Notes: generated from the letters alone by a model not told the origin. A stretch of DNA of 64,000 nt from Janthinobacterium sp. TB1-E2 (GCF_036885605.1 NZ_CP142523.1:6138001-6202000), one strand, 5' to 3'. Positions 44,189 to 53,544 are shown, counted from the first letter of the stretch. A program made the numbers and translations.

Positions 44189-44869
44189 TTACATCTCCGC
44201 CCACATCCTGAGCAAATTATGATAATGCCCCGTCAGTCCCACCGTCGCCGGTGAATCGCCATGCTCCGCGCGCACGCTCTGGATATTCTGATCGAGCTCG
44301 AACAGCATGCTGCGTTTCCAGTCTTCGCGCACCATGCTTTGCGTCCACAGGAAGGAGCAGATACGCTCGCCGCTGGTGACGGGCAGCACCTGATGCACGC
44401 TACTCGACGGATACACGATCACGTCGCCGGCCGGCAGTTTCACTTCATGCGTGCCGTAGGAATCGACCACCACCAGCTCGCCGCCTTCGTATTCATCCGG
44501 CTCGCTCAGGAATACGGTCGACGAGACGTCGGCGCGCATCGATTGCATGCCGTTTTTCGGCGTGCGGATGGCGCCATCGATGTGCAAGCCATAGTGCTCG
44601 CCGCCCGCATAGCTGTTGAAGAATGGCGGCAGGATGCGCAGCGGCAGCACGGCCGCAAAGAACAGCGGATTGGCCATCAGCGCGCGGCTGACGATCTCGC
44701 CCAGTTCCAGCGCCAGCGGCGAACCTTCGGCCAGCTGGCGGTTGCGCTTGACTTGCGCGCCTTGCGCTCCGACGCTGGCGCGTCCGTCGACCCAGTCCGT
44801 CTGCGCCAGGCGCTGGCGAAACTGCGTCACCTGTTCCGGCGTCAGCACGCCGGGTATATGCAGCATCAT
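44189..44869 (-). CDS. piuC: PKHD-type Fe(II)/2-oxoglutarate dioxygenase
   Basis: 226 residues from the ATG at 44869, which has AAGGA upstream; this is exactly the YbiX/PiuC length. The iron triad is His96, Asp98 (HYGLHID) and His159 (SSSVHQVLP), with Arg169 for 2-oxoglutarate. Members are iron-regulated and associated with TonB-dependent siderophore receptors, but the hydroxylated target is not known. It lies in the iron island and is divergent from bacterioferritin. Confidence 0.92.
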   Translation of the reverse strand: MMLHIPGVLTPEQVTQFRQRLAQTDWVDGRASVGAQGAQVKRNRQLAEGSPLALELGEIVSRALMANPLFFAAVLPLRILPPFFNSYAGGEHYGLHIDGAIRTPKNGMQSMRADVSSTVFLSEPDEYEGGELVVVDSYGTHEVKLPAGDVIVYPSSSVHQVLPVTSGERICSFLWTQSMVREDWKRSMLFELDQNIQSVRAEHGDSPATVGLTGHYHNLLRMWAEM

Positions 44870-45020
44870 CTTGCTATCCTTTTTCAGTAAATATCGCTGC
44901 CCGATTATCGCATCGCCGGCGTCGGCCAAGAAGGCACAAAAGCAAGAACGGACGAACATTTCGCGCCTTTTCAGCACGGCCATGCACGCGCGCCAGCGGC
45001 GGCAAAACAGCGCTGGAAAC

Positions 45021-45104
45021 GCGAATGAGAATGGCCTTCATTTTCCTTAACAAATAAAAAACGGCGCAAGTGGGCAATCCACTTGAGAATGGGTTTTATT
45101 CGCA
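45021..45104. promoter_or_regulatory. Two candidate Fur-like boxes between piuC and bfr
   Basis: GAATGAGAATGGCCTTCATT (near 45023-45042) and TTGAGAATGGGTTTTATTCG (near 45083-45102) resemble Fur sites. The 421-nt gap (44870-45290) holds no convincing gene. The first box would suit repression of piuC; the second is closer to bfr. Confidence 0.4.
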
Positions 45105-45128
45105 CGATATTTACGTTAAAAAGACGGA

Positions 45129-45164
45129 AAAATGCCGTTTAGCACCGGAAATCGCCGGCATTTT
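45129..45164. promoter_or_regulatory. 9-bp inverted repeat upstream of bfr
   Basis: AAAATGCCG (45129-45137) and CGGCATTTT (45156-45164) are exact reverse complements with an 18-nt spacer, about 130 nt upstream of the bacterioferritin start. It could be an operator or a leader hairpin. Confidence 0.35.
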
Positions 45165-45290
45165 GCGCTATCATGCGGGCATAGCGAAACCGGCAACCTG
45201 CGCGCCACCAGGCAGCCAACGCCACCCGGCAGTGAACGCCAGCAGCCTGCGGTTTCATCATCGAACACGACACAGAACAAAGGAAATCCC

Positions 45291-45767
45291 ATGAAGGGCG
45301 ATAAAGAAGTCATCCGCATGCTCAACGCACAGCTCACCAACGAACTGTCGGCCATCAACCAGTACTTCCTGCATGCGCGCATGTACAAGCACTGGGGCCT
45401 GGAAAAGCTGGGCAAGAAGGAATACGAAGAATCGATCGGCGAAATGAAACACGCCGACAAGCTGATCGACCGCATCCTGATGCTCGACGGTCTGCCTAAC
45501 CTGCAAGCGCTGCACAAGCTGCTGATCGGCGAGAACACGCCGGAAATGCTTGAATGCGATTTGAAGCTGGAACGCGCCGCGCACGCCACCGTCAAGGAAG
45601 GCATCGCCATCAGCGAAAAAGCGGGCGATTACGTCTCGCGCGACCTGTTCCTGATGATCCTGGAAGACACGGAAGAGCATATCGACTGGCTGGAAACGCA
45701 GATCGACCTGATCGCCAAGGTCGGCATTCAGAACTACCTGCAAAGCCAGATGGCGATTGAAGAATAA
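45291..45767 (+). CDS. bfr: Bacterioferritin
   Basis: 158 residues from the ATG at 45291 with AAAGGAAA upstream; the open frame further upstream has no family likeness. It assembles into a 24-subunit iron store with heme between dimers. Heme ligand Met52 and ferroxidase ligands Glu18, Glu51, His54, Glu94 and His130 are present. The position of Glu127 in E. coli Bfr is Thr here ([13 protein letters not shown]), with Glu at 128 and 129, so one di-iron ligand differs or is supplied by a neighbour. It is followed by a strong bidirectional terminator. Confidence 0.95.
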   Translation: MKGDKEVIRMLNAQLTNELSAINQYFLHARMYKHWGLEKLGKKEYEESIGEMKHADKLIDRILMLDGLPNLQALHKLLIGENTPEMLECDLKLERAAHATVKEGIAISEKAGDYVSRDLFLMILEDTEEHIDWLETQIDLIAKVGIQNYLQSQMAIEE

Positions 45768-45785
45768 TTGTTCTTCGAGGCAGAT

Positions 45786-45814
45786 AAAAAAAACCGGCAG
45801 CGCCGGTTTTTTTT
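45786..45814. terminator. Bidirectional terminator between bfr and the MFS gene
   Basis: AACCGGC and GCCGGTT form the stem, flanked by an A run on one side and a T run on the other. It serves both convergent genes. Confidence 0.9.
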
Positions 45815-45823
45815 CGCCTGCCG

Positions 45824-47152
45824 TCAAGCCTTGCCGGTCTGCGGCGGACGCAGCTTGACGAACAGCACGGCCACCGCCGCGCACAGCAACAGGGCGCCGG
45901 CCAGCCGGATGACGTTCTCCGGATTGCCTCCCAGCCAGCTGCGGTAATACAGCGGCAAGGTGAAGATCTGGATGATCATCGGGATGACGATGAACATATT
46001 GAAAATGCCCATGTAGACACCCGTGCGTTCGGGCGGGATGCAGCCGGCCAGCATGATGTAGGGATTGCCCATGATGCTGGCCCAGGCCAGGCCCACGCCC
46101 AGCATCGGCAGCAACAGCAGCGCCGGGCTGTGGATCAGCGGGATGCCCAGCATGCCCACGCCGGCCGCGCACAGGCACACGCTGTGCATGCGCTTGGGGC
46201 CGAAGCGGCGCGTGAACGGCACCAGCGCGAAGGCGGCGACAAAGGCGACGAAATTGTAGAAGGCGCCCACCTGCCCGTTCAGCAGGCCTGCGTCACGAAA
46301 ACCTTGCGACGCGGGGTCCGTCGTGTGAAACAGCGTGGCCGACAGCGACAGCGCGATGTACTGCCAGTAGCAGAACAGGGCGTACCACTGGAACAGGTTG
46401 ACGAGGGCCAGCTGCTTCATCGTCGGCGGCATATCGCGCAGGGCCGCGCCGATATCGGCCAGCGTGTGGCGCCAGCCCGGCGGGCGGCTGCGGATGGCCG
46501 CCAGCTCGGCCGCCGTGAGCGGGTTTTCCGGCGTCGTCTTCAAGGTCCACAACACCGAGGCGAGCGAGAACACGGCGCCGATCATGAAGGCGGCGATGAC
46601 GATGTGCGGGATATGGCTGCCATTGACGGCATCCTTGTTCATGCCCAGCATGACGAGCAACGACGGCGTCAGGTAAGCCAGTGTCTGTCCCAGTCCCGTA
46701 AACGCGCTTTGCGTGAGAAAACCCAGCGAGTGCTGCTTCTTGTCGAGCTTGTCGCTGACAAAGGCGCGGTAGGGCTCCATCGTCACATTGTTGGCCGCGT
46801 CGAGTATCCACAGCAGGCTGGCGGCCATCCACAGAGTGGGGCTGAACGGCATGGCCAGCAGGCCCAGGCTGCACAGGATGGCGCCGATCAGGAAGTACGG
46901 CGTGCGGCGGCCCCAGCGCGTCACCGTGCGGTCGCTCATGGCGCCGATCAATGGCTGCACGAGCAGGCCCGTCATGGGACCGGCCAGCCACAGGTAGGGC
47001 AGGCTCGCCTCGTCGGCGCCCAGGTATTTGTAGATGGGACTCATGCTGCTTTGCTGCAGCCCAAAGCTGAACTGGATGCCGAAAAAGCCGACATTCATGT
47101 TGACGATCTGCCAGAACGACAGGTGCGGACGGTGCGCGCTGGCGTCGCTCAT
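45824..47152 (-). CDS. MFS sugar transporter (sucrose/GPH type)
   Basis: 442 residues from the ATG at 47152 with AAAGGGAA upstream; the ATG overlaps the stop of the amylosucrase gene by 4 nt. About 12 hydrophobic segments are visible. [22 protein letters not shown] after helix 2 is the MFS A-motif of the glycoside/sucrose symporter group, and [13 protein letters not shown] is similar to plant and bacterial sucrose carriers. It probably brings sucrose across the inner membrane for the amylosucrase. Confidence 0.88.
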   Translation of the reverse strand: MSDASAHRPHLSFWQIVNMNVGFFGIQFSFGLQQSSMSPIYKYLGADEASLPYLWLAGPMTGLLVQPLIGAMSDRTVTRWGRRTPYFLIGAILCSLGLLAMPFSPTLWMAASLLWILDAANNVTMEPYRAFVSDKLDKKQHSLGFLTQSAFTGLGQTLAYLTPSLLVMLGMNKDAVNGSHIPHIVIAAFMIGAVFSLASVLWTLKTTPENPLTAAELAAIRSRPPGWRHTLADIGAALRDMPPTMKQLALVNLFQWYALFCYWQYIALSLSATLFHTTDPASQGFRDAGLLNGQVGAFYNFVAFVAAFALVPFTRRFGPKRMHSVCLCAAGVGMLGIPLIHSPALLLLPMLGVGLAWASIMGNPYIMLAGCIPPERTGVYMGIFNMFIVIPMIIQIFTLPLYYRSWLGGNPENVIRLAGALLLCAAVAVLFVKLRPPQTGKA

Positions 47153-49011
47153 GCTGGTTCCCTTTCCAACCACAGCATATGCCAGGGCTGCAAGCCCACC
47201 GTGCCGGACAGCACGCTGCCATCGAGGCTGTTGCGCCATTCGCCTGCGGGCAGAGTGAAACGCTGGCTGGCGCCGCTGAAGTTGCTCAGGTTGAGAAACG
47301 CGTCGCCGCGCAGCAGCGCCAGCACGGCCGGCGTATCGGCGGGCAGCACGCTGCGTGGCGCGGCGGCGGCAAGGGCCGGCAAGCGCCTGCGCACGTCGAC
47401 CAGCTGGCGCAACGCCAGGTACAGCCGGCCACTGGCGCTCACACCATCGTGGCGCCATGCGAGCAGGCTGTCGTCGAACGCGGGACGCTGCAGCCAGCGG
47501 CTGTCCATCGCCCGGTCGGCCCGCTGCGTGTAGCTGTGATCGTTGGTCATGCCCAGTTCATCGCCCATGTACAGCACGGGCAAGGCGCCAAAGCTCAAGG
47601 CCAGGCCATGCAGCAGCAGCAGCCGCCGCAACGCGTATTCCTGCTCCTGCACCGTGGCGGCGCTTTCCAGGCCGGCCAGCGAGGCGGCCATGCCGTTGCT
47701 GCCATGCGCCTTGTCCGCGCTGCTGCTCTGGAAGGCGGCGCCGCGCGCATAGCTGCCGGGCGCGCCGGCAAAGAACCGCGCGATGCGCGCCAGGCGCACC
47801 GGCCCGTTCGCGCCCGCTTCATTGAGCAGCACGTTCCAGCCGATGTCGTCATGGCAGCGCACATAACTGAGCCAGCTCGCGGCCGGCGGCAGCGGCGGCG
47901 TGGCGGCGATCACCTGCTGCAGCAAGTCCGTACTTTCCTCGGCCAGCGCGCCCCAGCCGGCGGCCATCAAGCTGCTGTGATAGGCGATATGGCATTCAGG
48001 CGCCGCATCGCTGCCAAAGTAGGCGGGCAGCTTGGGCGTGGGCACGATGGCTTCGGCCTTGAGCAGCACGCCCGGCGCGACGATGGCGGCGATCACCCGC
48101 AACGCCTGCAGCAGGCTGTGGGCTTCGGGCTGGTTCATGCAATCGCTACCTTCGCGCTTCCACAGGAAGGCCGTCGAATCGAGGCGGAACACCTCGATGC
48201 CCTTGTTGGCCAGGCCCAGCATGGCGCCGGCCATGGCCGCGAAGACGGCCGGATTGGCGTAGTTCAAATCCCATTGATACGGATAAAACGTCGTCCAGAC
48301 CCAGCGCTCGAGTTCCGGCACGAACGTGAAATTGCCGGGCGCCGCCTGCGGGAAGACCTGCCCCACGGTGCGCTCGTAGCGGTCCGGCTGCACGCGGTCG
48401 GGATAGGTGTGGAAAAAATCGCGCAGCAGCGGATCGCCGGCCTTGGCGCCCAGCGCCCACGCATGGTCGTCGGCCACGTGGTTGAGGATCAGGTCCGAGC
48501 ACAGGCTGATACCGGCCGCGCGCAGCTGCGCCGTCAACGCCAGCAAGTCGGCATTGCTGCCCAGCGCGGGATCGACTTCCTCGAAGCTGGCGACGGCAAA
48601 GCCGCCATCGCTTTCGCCGGCGCGCGGACGCAGGAACGGCAGCAGATGCAGATACGTCACGCCCAGTTCGCGCAGGTGGGCAATGCGCGCCGCCACGCCC
48701 TGCAAGCTGCCGCCGAAACGCTGCACATACGCGCTGTAACCGAGCATGGACTGGCTGGCAAACCAGTCCGGCTGCGCTTCGCGCTGCGCATCCTGCCACA
48801 GCAGCTCGGGCGCGCGCGCCGCGTACAGCCGCCCCACGCTTTCCATCAGGTCGCCCAGCCAGGGCAGGAAGTCCGGCCGCTGGCCATACAGGCTGCCCAG
48901 ACGGTCGAGCAAGACCGCCTCCTGGCGCGCATAGCGGCGCGCCGCATCGTCGCGCAAGTGCGTGGGGAGCGGCGCCAGCAGGCGCGCCAGGGGGCTGCGT
49001 ATCGACATCAT
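47149..49011 (-). CDS. Amylosucrase-like glycoside hydrolase family 13 enzyme
   Basis: 620 residues, no signal peptide. Amylosucrase moves the glucose of sucrose onto an alpha-1,4-glucan and releases fructose. The N-terminal helical domain, GYSAYVQRFGGSLQGVAARI, and the long B-domain insert match GH13 subfamily 4 rather than alpha-amylase. Catalytic residues: nucleophile Asp278 (EVFRLDSTAF), acid/base Glu320 (LLKAEAIV) and His387-Asp388 (VRCHDDIGW). The 42-residue gap between nucleophile and acid/base equals that of Neisseria amylosucrase (Asp286, Glu328). Sucrose hydrolase or isomerase activity cannot be excluded. It starts 15 nt after the receptor gene. Confidence 0.88.
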   Translation of the reverse strand: MMSIRSPLARLLAPLPTHLRDDAARRYARQEAVLLDRLGSLYGQRPDFLPWLGDLMESVGRLYAARAPELLWQDAQREAQPDWFASQSMLGYSAYVQRFGGSLQGVAARIAHLRELGVTYLHLLPFLRPRAGESDGGFAVASFEEVDPALGSNADLLALTAQLRAAGISLCSDLILNHVADDHAWALGAKAGDPLLRDFFHTYPDRVQPDRYERTVGQVFPQAAPGNFTFVPELERWVWTTFYPYQWDLNYANPAVFAAMAGAMLGLANKGIEVFRLDSTAFLWKREGSDCMNQPEAHSLLQALRVIAAIVAPGVLLKAEAIVPTPKLPAYFGSDAAPECHIAYHSSLMAAGWGALAEESTDLLQQVIAATPPLPPAASWLSYVRCHDDIGWNVLLNEAGANGPVRLARIARFFAGAPGSYARGAAFQSSSADKAHGSNGMAASLAGLESAATVQEQEYALRRLLLLHGLALSFGALPVLYMGDELGMTNDHSYTQRADRAMDSRWLQRPAFDDSLLAWRHDGVSASGRLYLALRQLVDVRRRLPALAAAAPRSVLPADTPAVLALLRGDAFLNLSNFSGASQRFTLPAGEWRNSLDGSVLSGTVGLQPWHMLWLEREPA

Positions 49012-49026
49012 GAATCCTATCCTTGC

Positions 49027-51321
49027 TTAAAATGCGTATTTCAGGCTGACCTTGACGGCGCGCCCCGTGATCGAGCGAGCCGCATGGCCGTCGCCCTCGA
49101 CTTCCGTGTAGCCGATCTTGTCGAGCAGATTGTTCGCCGTCAGCGCTACCTGCAATTGCGGCGTGAGCTGGTAATTGACGAAGGCATTGAGCACCTGGTA
49201 GGCGGGCAAGGTGATCGTGTGCGCATCATCGCCCCACGACTTGCCCGTGCCGACCAGGCTCGCGCCCAAGGTAGCCTGCCCCCATTCATAGGTGGGCGCG
49301 ATCTGGTAGACGACACGCGCCTGGCGCCGCGGCGTATTGCCGATCAGCGCCACGTCGGCCGCCGCCGTGCCCGTGATCTCGGCATCCGTGAACGTCAGGC
49401 CGCCATTGATGCGGAAGTCGCCGGCGCTGTAGGCCGCTTCCAGCTCCACGCCCTTCGCTTCATAACTGTTGGCCGTGCGCAGCTGGGTGGTCGCTTCGTA
49501 ATTGCTTTCTTTCGTCTTGGCCTGGAACAGCGTGACGAAGGTGCTCAGCGGGCCACGCCGCCATTTCACGCCGCCTTCGAGCTGGCGCACGGTGTTGATC
49601 GCCACGGGCACGCTGCCATCGAGCGGTGTGCCGAACAGGATGCGGTCGGCATTGAAGGCCACGCCTTCGCTGACGCGGGCAAACACGGCCAGGTTCGCTT
49701 GCAGCTTGTAGTTCGCGCCCAGCGAGTACGAGGTGTGGCCCAGGGTGTAGTCGACCTGCTGCACCGTCGACGGCAGATAGACTTGCGCGCCGGTGGCCTG
49801 GTTGGCCGTGCCGCTCGCATGCTGACGGTCGCGCCGCAGGCCGCCGTCGAGATTCAGCGCGCCGCTTTCCCAGGCCAGGTTCAGGTAGGGCGACGTCGTG
49901 CGGTATTCCATGTCGACGGCGCGCGAGCAGCAGGCGCCGAAGGCCGGGCCGATATAGCCTGGCGTGCCGCTGGCCGTCTGCAGCAGCGCCGGCCGGTCGC
50001 CCGTGGCCTGCATCAGGTATTCATTGAAGTTCCAGGTCAGGCCCAGCTTTTGCTGCGATAAATACAGGCCGGCCGTGGTGGTCAGCTTGCCGCTGTCGAG
50101 CACAAACGTCTTGGCCAGCTTGGTGTCGCTCAGGGTATTGCTGGCGTCGTCAATCGAGGTGTTGAACACCACGGCGGAAAACGCGCGGCCCGTGTAGGGC
50201 TTGCCCTGGTTCGGGCCGCTGGCAAACACATAGCTGCCGTCGCTGCCATTATTCGACGGGAACACGCCGATGAAGCGCCCCGAATTGTCGGCATAGCGGA
50301 AGTTTTCGCTCACGCTCCAGCCCTGCCCCAGCTCGAACGAGGCTTCCAGCCCCACGGTATCGCTCTTGACGTGCAGGCCGTCGTTGACGCGGGTGGCCAC
50401 GCGCTGGTTATCCTTGTTCAGCACCGTGTCGGGCACCCAGTACGGCGAATAGAAACTGGCCTTGCGCGGGTCGATGCCGGCGATTTCCCCGATGCGGCCA
50501 TTGCGCACGCTGACGGGCACGGGCAGGGCCGTGGGCGACTGGTCGTCGAGATGCTTGAACGACAGGCGCACGAAGCCGCTGTCGAATTCATGCGTGACAT
50601 TGCCGCGGATCTGGCCACCCTTTTCGCTGTTGACGCCACTGTGACGGATGCCTTCGCCCGTGCGCCAGGAGCCGCCGATGAAGAAGCGCGTGCGCTCCGA
50701 AACCGGCGCGCCGTAATCAAAATCGACACGCGTCTGGTCGTAGCCCAGGCCGCGGCTGAGGGCCACGCTGCCGCCCTTCTCCTTGCCGTTCTTGCTGATG
50801 AAATTGATGATGCCGCCCGGCGAGTTGGTGGCCAGGGTGGAGGCCGAGCCGCCGCGCACCACTTCCAGGTGGTCGAGCGTGGAATCGATCTTGACGAAGC
50901 TGTCGGGCGTGGTGAAGTTGAAGTCGCCGAACTGCAGCACGGGCAAGCCGTCTTCCTGGATCTGCACATAGCGCGCGCCGCCAGCGGAAATGGGCAGGCC
51001 GCGCACGGTGATGTTGGCATTGCCTTCGCCGCCCGAGGATTCGGCGCGCAAACCCGGCACCGAGCGCAGGACTTCGGCCGCGCTGGTCGGTGCGTTGTGC
51101 AGGATGGTGTCGAGCTCCATGCTGCTGACGGAATTGCTCGATTTCATTTTGGACGTGCCGCCGGTGGTACCCGTGACGACGATGCGTTCCAGGTTCAGAC
51201 CATCGGCGGGAGCGGCGCTGGCGGTGTCGGCGGCCGATTGCGCGTGGGCCGCGCCCAGTTGCAGCATGGCCAGGGCGACGGCGGCGGCCATGCAGCCGCG
51301 TTGTGCAGTACGTGCGTTCAT
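49027..51321 (-). CDS. TonB-dependent outer-membrane receptor (sugar uptake)
   Basis: 764 residues from the ATG at 51321 (GGAG upstream). The signal peptide ends at AHA (residue 27), and a TonB-box-like LERIVVTG is near 44-51. The plug domain has NANITVRGLPISAGGARYVQIQEDG and GGSASTLATNSPGGIINFISK, and the 22-strand barrel ends in KVSLKYAF with a terminal Phe. Position ahead of amylosucrase and a sugar MFS, under a LacI-type repressor, suggests it carries sucrose or an oligosaccharide rather than iron. Two LacI-type operators lie upstream. Confidence 0.92.
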   Translation of the reverse strand: MNARTAQRGCMAAAVALAMLQLGAAHAQSAADTASAAPADGLNLERIVVTGTTGGTSKMKSSNSVSSMELDTILHNAPTSAAEVLRSVPGLRAESSGGEGNANITVRGLPISAGGARYVQIQEDGLPVLQFGDFNFTTPDSFVKIDSTLDHLEVVRGGSASTLATNSPGGIINFISKNGKEKGGSVALSRGLGYDQTRVDFDYGAPVSERTRFFIGGSWRTGEGIRHSGVNSEKGGQIRGNVTHEFDSGFVRLSFKHLDDQSPTALPVPVSVRNGRIGEIAGIDPRKASFYSPYWVPDTVLNKDNQRVATRVNDGLHVKSDTVGLEASFELGQGWSVSENFRYADNSGRFIGVFPSNNGSDGSYVFASGPNQGKPYTGRAFSAVVFNTSIDDASNTLSDTKLAKTFVLDSGKLTTTAGLYLSQQKLGLTWNFNEYLMQATGDRPALLQTASGTPGYIGPAFGACCSRAVDMEYRTTSPYLNLAWESGALNLDGGLRRDRQHASGTANQATGAQVYLPSTVQQVDYTLGHTSYSLGANYKLQANLAVFARVSEGVAFNADRILFGTPLDGSVPVAINTVRQLEGGVKWRRGPLSTFVTLFQAKTKESNYEATTQLRTANSYEAKGVELEAAYSAGDFRINGGLTFTDAEITGTAAADVALIGNTPRRQARVVYQIAPTYEWGQATLGASLVGTGKSWGDDAHTITLPAYQVLNAFVNYQLTPQLQVALTANNLLDKIGYTEVEGDGHAARSITGRAVKVSLKYAF

Positions 51322-51440
51322 CTTGTCTCCAGTGTTGTATGCCGATACATCGAGGTATCCGCTTGTTATGGGTACTGGCCGCCGCATGCCGTGGCGCGCT
51401 GGCTGAGCCGGTACGTCATTATTGAACGAATAAGAATTTA

Positions 51441-51456
51441 TTGCAATCGATTGCAA
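51441..51456. promoter_or_regulatory. LacI-type operator O1
   Basis: TTGCAATCGATTGCAA is a perfect 16-bp palindrome with the CG centre typical of LacI/GalR operators, 120 nt upstream of the receptor start. The half-site TTGCAATCGA is repeated directly at 51451-51460. Confidence 0.75.
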
Positions 51457-51549
51457 TCGAGCACTGCAACATGAAAATGTTGTTGTTTTTAAGGGAATAT
51501 TACGGGCAATATAGAGGGAAACAGGCGGGGATCGACGTGATGCCAGGCT

Positions 51550-51576
51550 TTTTCATGCTGCTGTGCAGCATGAAAA
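51550..51576. promoter_or_regulatory. 12-bp perfect hairpin between lacI and the receptor gene
   Basis: TTTTCATGCTGC and GCAGCATGAAAA form a perfect stem with a 3-nt loop, between the two operators and 55 nt after the lacI-type stop. No T tract follows on either strand, so it may be a protein-binding palindrome or a weak terminator for the regulator gene. Confidence 0.5.
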
Positions 51577-51598
51577 TTCACGGATAAATTTGAAATGA

Positions 51599-51614
51599 TT
51601 GCAATCGGTTGCAA
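51599..51614. promoter_or_regulatory. LacI-type operator O2
   Basis: TTGCAATCGGTTGCAA differs from O1 by one base (A to G). It lies 18 nt beyond the regulator stop codon, with its centre 158 bp from that of O1, about 15 helical turns. Confidence 0.7.
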
Positions 51615-51631
51615 TGCCTTGCCAATGCATT

Positions 51632-52660
51632 TCAACGGCCCGAGGCGCGTACGATCAGCTCGGTTGGCAATTGCTGCGATGGCGCAGGCGCGCCATCGAC
51701 CAGCGCCAGCAGCGAAGCCACCAGCGCGCGTCCGGCGGCGCGGATCGGCTGGCGCACGGTGGTCAGCGGCGGATGGAAATACGCGGCCAGTTCGATATCG
51801 TCGTAGCCGACCACGGCCACCTGTTCCGGCACGGCCACGCCGCGCGCGCGCAGGGCGTTGATGGCGCTCATGGCCAGCAAGTCGCTGCAGGCAAAGATGG
51901 CGTCGAACGGCAGCTGGCGGTCCAGCAGTTCCTGCACGTCCGTCGCCCCGCCCTGCGGCAGGAAGGAGCCGGCCACGTACAGTTGCGGGTCCGGCGCCAG
52001 TCCTTGCGCGGCCAGCGCCTGCACATAACCGGCGTGGCGCTGCGCCACTTCGGGCAGCTTGGCGTCGCCAAAGAAGGCGATGCGCCGGCGCCCGGCCGCC
52101 AGCAAGTGCTCCGTGGCCAGCCTGCCGCCGGCGACGTTATCGCCGCCCACGGTGCAATACAGTTGCTGCGGCAATTGCGCGCCCCACACGACGATGGGCA
52201 CCTGGCGCGCGGCCAGCTGGTTCAGTTGTTCATGGTGGCGCCACTGGCCGATCAGGATGATGCCGATCACGCGGCCGCTGTCGAAGGACAGGGCGGCCGC
52301 ATCGAGCGTTTCCGCATCCACGCGCGAAATGAGCATGTCGAAGCCCTGTTCCGTCAGCGCATCGGCCAGACTGCCCAGCATGCTGAGAAAGAAAGGATCG
52401 GACAGGTGCTGGCGCGTGGCCGCGTCATACGGCACCACCACGCCCACCGTGCGGTTCTGTTTCAGGCGCAGGTTTTGCGCGCCGATATTGATGGAGTATT
52501 TGAGCGAACGGGCCAGCGCGATGACGCGCGCGCGCGTCTCTTCATTGACCAGCGAACTGCCGCTCAGCGCACGCGACACGGTCGACGTGGACACGCCGGC
52601 CAGACGCGCGATATCGGCCATCTGCAGGCGTTGCTGCGCCTTCGAATCGTTGCCGGTCAT
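51632..52660 (-). CDS. LacI/GalR-family sugar-responsive repressor
   Basis: 342 residues from the ATG at 52660. The helix-turn-helix and hinge (MADIARLAGVSTSTVSRALSG, then NEETRARVIALARSLKY) occupy residues 14-60, followed by a periplasmic-binding-like effector domain (VVPYDAATRQHLSDPFFLSML). It lies immediately upstream of the receptor-amylosucrase-MFS operon in the same orientation. The TTGCAATCG-type palindromes in the gap are its likely operators. It starts 7 nt after the GST stop and may be co-transcribed with it. Confidence 0.92.
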   Translation of the reverse strand: MTGNDSKAQQRLQMADIARLAGVSTSTVSRALSGSSLVNEETRARVIALARSLKYSINIGAQNLRLKQNRTVGVVVPYDAATRQHLSDPFFLSMLGSLADALTEQGFDMLISRVDAETLDAAALSFDSGRVIGIILIGQWRHHEQLNQLAARQVPIVVWGAQLPQQLYCTVGGDNVAGGRLATEHLLAAGRRRIAFFGDAKLPEVAQRHAGYVQALAAQGLAPDPQLYVAGSFLPQGGATDVQELLDRQLPFDAIFACSDLLAMSAINALRARGVAVPEQVAVVGYDDIELAAYFHPPLTTVRQPIRAAGRALVASLLALVDGAPAPSQQLPTELIVRASGR

Positions 52661-52667
52661 CGTGCGC

Positions 52668-53282
52668 TCACTGCGGCGCGGTGTCCTTGAACGATGGGCG
52701 CTCGGACAGTTTGTCGAACAGGCGCGCCAGCGCCGGATGCTCCGCGCGCCAGTCGATTTCCGGGAAGCGGAAGCTGAGCCAGCCCAGGGCGCAGCCCACG
52801 GCCACGTCGGCCAAGGTGTAGTTCTTGCCGGCGCAATACGCGCTCTCGCCCAGACGTGCTTCCAGCGCCGCCAGGCCCAGGGTGACTTTTTCCAGCTGGC
52901 GCGCGATCCAGGCCGCGCTTTGCTGCTCGGGCGGGCGCTGCGTGCGCTCCAGGCGCACCAGCACGCCCGCGTCGAGGATGCCGTCAGCCAGCGCTTCCCA
53001 GTTCTTGATATCGGCCCGCTCACGGCCATTGCCGCCGGCCGGCAGCAGTTTACAGACGGGCGTGAGCGTGTCGAGGTATTCGACGATGACTTTCGAATCG
53101 ATCAGCGTGCTGCCATCCTCCATCACCAGGCAGGGTACCTTGCCCAGGGGATTGGCCTGGGCGATGCGGGTTTCCGGCGCCCACACGTTTTCCAGCTCGA
53201 AGACATAGTCGAGCTTTTTTTCCGCCAGCACGATACGGGCTTTGCGGACATACGGGCTGGCGAGGGAACCGATCAGTTTCAT
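52668..53282 (-). CDS. Glutathione S-transferase family protein
   Basis: 204 residues. The N-terminus MKLIGSLASPYVRKARIVLAEKKLDYVFE has the Ser-Pro-Tyr active-site form of the beta/YibF-type GSTs, with NPLGKVPCLVMEDGSTLIDSKVIVEYLD as the glutathione site. The C-terminal helical domain is intact. It resembles E. coli YibF. There is no evident functional link to the sugar locus other than adjacency to the repressor gene. Confidence 0.9.
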   Translation of the reverse strand: MKLIGSLASPYVRKARIVLAEKKLDYVFELENVWAPETRIAQANPLGKVPCLVMEDGSTLIDSKVIVEYLDTLTPVCKLLPAGGNGRERADIKNWEALADGILDAGVLVRLERTQRPPEQQSAAWIARQLEKVTLGLAALEARLGESAYCAGKNYTLADVAVGCALGWLSFRFPEIDWRAEHPALARLFDKLSERPSFKDTAPQ

Positions 53283-53544
53283 AGGTACTTTAAGGTAAAG
53301 GAGCAGCTAGCAGTATAGCATCGGCGGCAGCGGTGTTTGGCAGCACGCGCCCGGCGGCCTCCAGTGTGTGGCAGGCGCGCCGCATCGGGGCCGGATTCGG
53401 CCAACATGGGGGCCATCCGCAGCCGACGGACGGCTGGCCAGCGGCCAGCGGTGGTAAAATCGCCCTTTACTGTGGCGCCGTCAGTGTTGCTGTATTGCAA
53501 TAGCCCCGCCCTCCCCGCGCGCCACACGCCAACCGTTTCTTTAA

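Noticed and set aside
44874-45077. 67-codon minus-strand frame upstream of piuC
   Set aside because: It runs through the Fur-like box and has shadow-frame composition; the piuC start at 44869 has its own ribosome-binding site.
47179-50061. 960-codon plus-strand frame opposite the amylosucrase and receptor genes
   Set aside because: Antisense to two clear genes; no domain, signal peptide or ribosome-binding site.
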